Positions 60,575 to 64,000 of a stretch of 64,000 nt of DNA are shown piece after piece. Both the position numbers and the translations under genes were made by a program. Every line of letters begins with the position of its first letter. Position 1 is the stretch's first letter. The notes below the pieces were generated by a model. The model was not told the DNA's origin. It made no database searches and worked only from the letters and a program-made list of their open reading frames with translations. Source of the DNA: Marine Group I thaumarchaeote (GTDB taxonomy: Archaea; Thermoproteota; Nitrososphaeria; Nitrososphaerales; Nitrosopumilaceae); the NCBI GenBank assembly GCA_013390905.1, contig JACATG010000001.1, forward strand, positions 62,001 to 126,000. The letters are read 5' to 3'.

Positions 60575-61327
60575 TATTACAACGCCATCTATGATCTCCA
60601 CTGTAACTGAAACATTATACATTTCATCGTCATTTTGGTGTGCAGATATAATGTAGTTTCCATCTTGTTTCCATAATGGTCCTCCTGTGGTAAACACAGT
60701 AGTGAATTCTCCATTAACATCTGGTGATACTTGGGCAATGGATACTATATTTCCATTTGGTGAAGTTACAGTCAATGTAATGCCTTCACTTATTCTATCA
60801 GTCGATCCTGTAATCTCAATTGTTGTAGATCCCTCAACAGCATCTGCAGAAATTTCGAGTCCTGTGTATTTATCAACATTTGTTTGGATTGATAGAATAC
60901 TTTCCATCTCTAAAGTAGATTGAGTTACAGAAGTTTCTTCAGTCATACCACTTGTTACTTCAACAAAAACCGTTAGTGTGTATATTGATGATTGACCTTG
61001 TGTTGCTGTAATAGAATAAAGTCCATCTTCATTCCATGTTTGACCAACCTTGAATATGACTGTAAAATTACCATCATCATCTGGTGTTACCTGAGCAATA
61101 GTGACTAGATTATTTCCACTTGGAGATTTTACTACAAATGTAACATCATTAGAAGCTAAGGCTGTCATACCTGTAACAGCAATAGTATTTGAGCCTTGAT
61201 CGGCTGTAGCTGTAATCGACATTCCTGGACCTGAAGCAAAAACATCTTGCTGAACTGAGGTCATTGATATTAATGACAGCGCCATAATAGCTATTACCAT
61301 TGTTGTTGTAGAACGTTTAAAATTCAT
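60473..61327 (-). CDS. Secreted PEFG-tagged surface protein 3 (two Ig-like domains)
   Basis: 284 residues. Signal peptide ~1-31 (QQDVFA). Two copies of the Ig-like domain: ~35-125 (ITATADQGSNTIAVTG ... DGNFTVIFKVGQTWNEDGLY) and ~150-245 (ISADAVEGSTTIEITG ... NGEFTTVFTTGGPLWKQDGNY). The second beta domain seen in proteins 1, 2 and 4 is missing; instead the Ig unit is duplicated. C-terminal 'VIPEFGTIAAMILAVAI' tag and helix. Promoter TTTAAATATACATAAA at 61354-61369. Confidence 0.85.
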   Translation of the reverse strand: MNFKRSTTTMVIAIMALSLISMTSVQQDVFASGPGMSITATADQGSNTIAVTGMTALASNDVTFVVKSPSGNNLVTIAQVTPDDDGNFTVIFKVGQTWNEDGLYSITATQGQSSIYTLTVFVEVTSGMTEETSVTQSTLEMESILSIQTNVDKYTGLEISADAVEGSTTIEITGSTDRISEGITLTVTSPNGNIVSIAQVSPDVNGEFTTVFTTGGPLWKQDGNYIISAHQNDDEMYNVSVTVEIIDGVVIPEFGTIAAMILAVAIISIIAISAKSRLSIIPRY

Positions 61328-61353
61328 CCTAATTCAATCCAATATCTTTGGTA

Positions 61354-61369
61354 TTTATGTATATTTAAA
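61354..61369 (-). promoter_or_regulatory. TATA-containing promoter of surface protein 3
   Basis: Same 16-base sequence as at 60437-60452, centred ~34 nt before the ATG at 61327. The shared position was used to choose the start of protein 2. Confidence 0.55.
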
Positions 61370-61387
61370 AAGAGAAAAAAGATGAAA

Positions 61388-61490
61388 TTTAGTATCTTGG
61401 TATGATGCTAAGTCTAGATTTTGCAGAAATTGCAATTATTGAGATAATTGCCACTGCTAGAATCATGGCTGCAATTGTACCAAATTCTGG
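61388..61490 (-). repeat. 103-bp identical block, copy B (3' end of surface protein 4 gene)
   Basis: Perfect match to 60472-60574. Together with the shared 20-bp promoter block directly upstream of each (60435-60454 and 61352-61371), it marks a unit that has been duplicated or homogenised by gene conversion. Confidence 0.95.
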
Positions 61491-62252
61491 AATCACAAAG
61501 GTACCAATTATTTCAATCGTTTCAGTACCTGCTGGGAATGCTATGATAAGTATTCTATCTGTTGATGAGATTATTTCATCAAAGTCTACTTCTTCGTCGT
61601 TGACCAAGACAAAGAATTCATCATCTTCACCATTTTCAAATACTGCATCCAACACCAATCTAGGAATTGTGATCGTCAGTGAACCATCGTCTGTAGCATC
61701 AATTAAAATGATCAGTGATTTTGCATCCACATCAGTCATGATACTTAGTAGTTTTCCGCCTGTAATCTCATATCCTACCAAATCAACAGAACCTTGAACT
61801 GAAACTGTAGTATCCGTTATCTCAGATTCAAATTCCATAATGGGTTCTCCAGTAGTTTCTTTCATTGTTTGATCTTCAATTACACCACCAAATTCAAATG
61901 ATGTTTCTGCTGTTCGATTTACATTTCCATACTGAACTGTTATTGTGTACGTACCTTCCACTTTCATTAATGCCCCTCCAGCAGTAATTTCAGTACTGAA
62001 TTTTTTATCAGCACCAACATCAATTTGTGCTATTGATACCAAGTTCCCATTAGGAGCTTTAACAATAATGCTTACTGGAATACCATACAGAGATTGAACT
62101 TCTCCTGTTACTAGAATTATTTCACCTTCTGAATAGGATGCTTTGTCTGTAGTAATAACAATCGAGCTTTGTATATCTCCAAATGTTGGTGTCATACCAG
62201 TACTTACAATCAAAATTGCAGATAAGGCAAACACCATTAAATGAGCTTTCAT
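61389..62252 (-). CDS. Secreted PEFG-tagged surface protein 4
   Basis: 287 residues from ATG 62252 ('MKAHLMVFALSAILIVSTGM'), which gives a clean signal peptide; the TTG at 62306 would add 18 residues. A TATA-like TTAAATAAT is centred ~25 nt before 62252. Ig-like domain ~30-120 ('GADKKFSTEITAGGALMKVEGTY'), then the second beta domain ('YEITGGKLLSIMTDVDAKS', 'TDDGSLTITIPR'), then 'VIPEFGTIAAMILAVAI' tag, helix and tail. Farthest upstream of the four tandem genes. Confidence 0.85.
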   Translation of the reverse strand: MKAHLMVFALSAILIVSTGMTPTFGDIQSSIVITTDKASYSEGEIILVTGEVQSLYGIPVSIIVKAPNGNLVSIAQIDVGADKKFSTEITAGGALMKVEGTYTITVQYGNVNRTAETSFEFGGVIEDQTMKETTGEPIMEFESEITDTTVSVQGSVDLVGYEITGGKLLSIMTDVDAKSLIILIDATDDGSLTITIPRLVLDAVFENGEDDEFFVLVNDEEVDFDEIISSTDRILIIAFPAGTETIEIIGTFVIPEFGTIAAMILAVAIISIIAISAKSRLSIIPRY

Positions 62253-62417
62253 CAATTTTACGCCTAAATTTACATTATTTAATGTTATGAAAAAATTTAT
62301 TGACAAACAAGAAAAAACACTTCTTGTAACGAATTTCAGACTAGATATATATTAACCTGAACGTGAATTTTTGACAGTTTGTGTGTATTCTTTATTGTTA
62401 CATTTAATGTTCCTTAT

Positions 62418-62424
62418 GGAGGTG
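62418..62424 (+). promoter_or_regulatory. Shine-Dalgarno sequence of rpoH
   Basis: GGAGGTG six bases before the ATG at 62431, a strong match to the 16S anti-SD. It is one of the few clear SD sites before a first gene in this window, where most first genes look leaderless. Confidence 0.75.
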
Positions 62425-62430
62425 TTGTAG

Positions 62431-62682
62431 ATGGCAATTAAGAAAAATCAGGTTCTAGTTCCTGATCATATCTATGTGCCAAAACATGAAATAATTCCCA
62501 AACAAGAAGCTGAACAAGTTCTAAAAAAATATAATTGTAAACCAACCGAATTACCATTAATCTTTGTAAATGATCCTGCAATTTTGGGACTTGGTGTAAA
62601 ACCAGGTGATATGATTAAGATTACCAGAAAAAGTCCAACTGCTGGTGAGAGTCTCTATTACAGATATGTGGTGGAATTATAG
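62431..62682 (+). CDS. rpoH: DNA-directed RNA polymerase subunit H (Rpb5 C-terminal type)
   Basis: 83 residues. 'VLVPDHIYVPKHEIIPKQEAEQVL', 'LPLIFVNDPAILGLGVKPGDMIKITRKSPTAGESLYYRYV' in pieces are the archaeal RpoH/Rpb5 assembly domain. Directly followed by rpoB with no gap, the conserved archaeal order rpoH-rpoB. Confidence 0.96.
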   Translation: MAIKKNQVLVPDHIYVPKHEIIPKQEAEQVLKKYNCKPTELPLIFVNDPAILGLGVKPGDMIKITRKSPTAGESLYYRYVVEL

Positions 62683-64000
62683 ATGGTGCACCCTTCTATA
62701 AAACGCTGGCCAGTAATTCAAGATATCCTAAAACGTGAGGGTATTGCACGTCAACATCTTAATTCCTTTGATGAATTTTTAGACCGAGGTCTTCAAAGTA
62801 TTATTAATGAAGTTGAAAAAATAGACATTGAAAACTCTGAATATCCTTACAAAATTCAACTAGGTAAAGTCAAGCTACAACAACCAAGAATGATGGAACT
62901 TGATGGTTCTATTACTCATATATCACCAGCTGAAGCAAGATTGAGAAATGTTTCATACTCTGCACCTGTAATGCTGGAAGCTAGTGTTGTAGAGGATGGA
63001 AAAACTTTGGAATCTAGATTTGTTCATATTGGAGATGTTCCAGTTATGGCAAAATCAAATGCATGCATCTTACATAATTTCTCCACTCAAAAATTAATTG
63101 AACACGGAGAAGATCCAAAAGATCCAGGTGGTTATTTTATCATCAATGGTTCTGAAAGAGTCATTGTAGGATTAGAAGATCTTTCTTATAACAAAATTAT
63201 TGTTGATAGAGAAACTGTAGGTGGAAATATTGTTTTTAAGGCTAAAGTATATTCTTCAATTGTCGGTTATCGTGCAAAATTAGAACTTGTCATGAAAAAC
63301 GATGGATTAATTGTTGCTAGAATTCCTGGCTCCCCAGTTGATATCCCAGTTGTTACATTGATGCGAGCACTTGGATTAGAATCTGATAGAGAAATTGCTG
63401 CAGTAGTTTCATTGGTAGATGAAATTCAAGATGAATTAGAAGGTTCATTTGAAAAAGCTGGTGATGTTCCAACATCAAAAGATGCAATTGTCTACATTAG
63501 TAAAAGAATCGCACCTGGAATGTTAGAAGAATTCCAGATAAAACGCGCAGAAACTTTACTAGATTGGGGATTGTTGCCACACTTGGGTAAACATCCAGAA
63601 AACAGAAAAGAAAAAGCTCAATTCCTAGGTGAAGCAGCTTGTAAACTATTAGAATTAAAACTTGGATGGATTAATCCTGATGACAAAGACCACTATGGAA
63701 ACAAAGTCATAAAGTTTGCAGGACAAATGTTGGCAGACCTGTTTAGAACTGCATTTAGAAATCTTGTAAGAGACATGAAATATCAATTAGAAAGATCAGG
63801 CCAAAAACGTGGAATTAATGCAGTTGCTGCAGCAATTCGTCCAGGAATAATTACTGATAAACTAAACAACGCTATTGCAACAGGAAATTGGGGACGAGGA
63901 CGTGTTGGTGTTACTCAATTACTTGATAGAACTAACTATCTTTCAACAATTAGCCATCTTCGAAGAATTCAATCCCCTCTAAGTAGAACACAACCAAACT
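62683..64000 (+). CDS. rpoB: DNA-directed RNA polymerase subunit B, N-terminal part
   Basis: Begins with ATG immediately after the rpoH stop and runs off the window; ~439 residues are present. N-terminus 'MVHPSIKRWPVIQDILKREG'; later 'HIGDVPVMAKSNACIL', 'GGYFIINGSERVIVGLEDL' and 'RVGVTQLLDRTNYLSTISHL', the protrusion, lobe and fork-loop segments of archaeal RpoB/Rpb2. In this phylum the B subunit is one unsplit chain (known), and nothing here contradicts that. Confidence 0.97.
   Translation, partial: MVHPSIKRWPVIQDILKREGIARQHLNSFDEFLDRGLQSIINEVEKIDIENSEYPYKIQLGKVKLQQPRMMELDGSITHISPAEARLRNVSYSAPVMLEASVVEDGKTLESRFVHIGDVPVMAKSNACILHNFSTQKLIEHGEDPKDPGGYFIINGSERVIVGLEDLSYNKIIVDRETVGGNIVFKAKVYSSIVGYRAKLELVMKNDGLIVARIPGSPVDIPVVTLMRALGLESDREIAAVVSLVDEIQDELEGSFEKAGDVPTSKDAIVYISKRIAPGMLEEFQIKRAETLLDWGLLPHLGKHPENRKEKAQFLGEAACKLLELKLGWINPDDKDHYGNKVIKFAGQMLADLFRTAFRNLVRDMKYQLERSGQKRGINAVAAAIRPGIITDKLNNAIATGNWGRGRVGVTQLLDRTNYLSTISHLRRIQSPLSRTQPN

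Noticed and set aside
62253-62306. 18-residue extension of surface protein 4 from TTG
   Set aside because: It would place a second hydrophobic stretch before a normal signal peptide; ATG 62252 has a TATA-like box at the usual distance.
1-64000. Integrases, transposases, prophage genes or defence systems
   Set aside because: None was seen; gene content, strand runs and base composition look like a stable chromosomal core.

Overview
The window is a chromosomal segment of an AT-rich marine ammonia-oxidising archaeon, very probably Nitrosopumilus or a close relative (Thaumarchaeota/Nitrososphaerota). The case rests on gene content: biotin carboxylase and biotin carrier subunits of the type used by the 3-hydroxypropionate/4-hydroxybutyrate cycle, an 11-subunit NDH-1 operon without nuoEFG, archaeal ribosomal and RNA polymerase genes (uS2, uS4, uS13, RpoN, RpoH, RpoB), ABCE1, an archaeal mevalonate branch with isopentenyl phosphate kinase, two-domain copper oxidase plus ZIP and CDF metal transporters, and secreted proteins with a C-terminal PEFG tag. 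Most of the window is compact housekeeping sequence. I see no integrase, IS element, prophage or CRISPR array.

Layout. 1-1.5 kb: end of the acyl-CoA carboxylase genes and a peroxiredoxin. 1.6-12.1 kb: nuoABCDHIJKMLN. 12.1-20.3 kb: a prenyl synthase, tRNA-Glu with an intron in the T-loop, a CADD/PqqC-like diiron-oxidase-fold protein, a CAU tRNA followed by a candidate C/D box sRNA, pyrE, a LarA-like protein, an M50 protease, a RimI-like acetyltransferase, Trm5 and ABCE1. 20.4-26.3 kb: 5S rRNA, a 45-residue zinc finger, leucyl aminopeptidase and a pentose-phosphate operon whose first gene fuses transketolase-N to ribulose-phosphate 3-epimerase. 26.4-31.3 kb: tRNA-His, CorA, small proteins, Rieske and FAA-hydrolase genes. 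31.3-38.6 kb: one long minus-strand run rpoN-eno-rps2-mvk-ipk-idi-ggpps-gltX, joining translation, glycolysis and isoprenoid lipid synthesis. 38.6-45.6 kb: tRNA-Leu, translin, a decaying livM pseudogene, nnrE-MBL-cobT, glmS, rps4-rps13 and a 50-residue Cys-rich peptide. 45.7-51.6 kb: copper oxidase/ZIP/CDF module and secreted proteins. 52-58.6 kb: a radical SAM protein and mdh-larB / larC-larE-nifS, a nickel-pincer nucleotide cofactor locus. 58.6-62.3 kb: four tandem PEFG-tagged surface proteins. 62.4-64 kb: rpoH and the start of rpoB.

The most interesting items are the nickel-pincer locus, where a three-cysteine (probably [4Fe-4S]) LarE is translationally coupled to a cysteine desulfurase while the only LarA-like protein here has lost recognisable catalytic residues; the 15-nt tRNA-Glu T-loop intron with a textbook bulge-helix-bulge; the transketolase-N/epimerase fusion; a CDF transporter with three tandem C-terminal domains; the surface-protein array with 103-bp identical blocks; and several small genes shorter than 60 codons. 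Two genome-style patterns recur: TATA boxes sit 25-28 nt before the start codon (leaderless mRNAs, often with TTG starts), and most convergent gene pairs overlap at their 3' ends by 4-14 bp.

All functional calls are by eye from motifs and family knowledge; no database search was possible.
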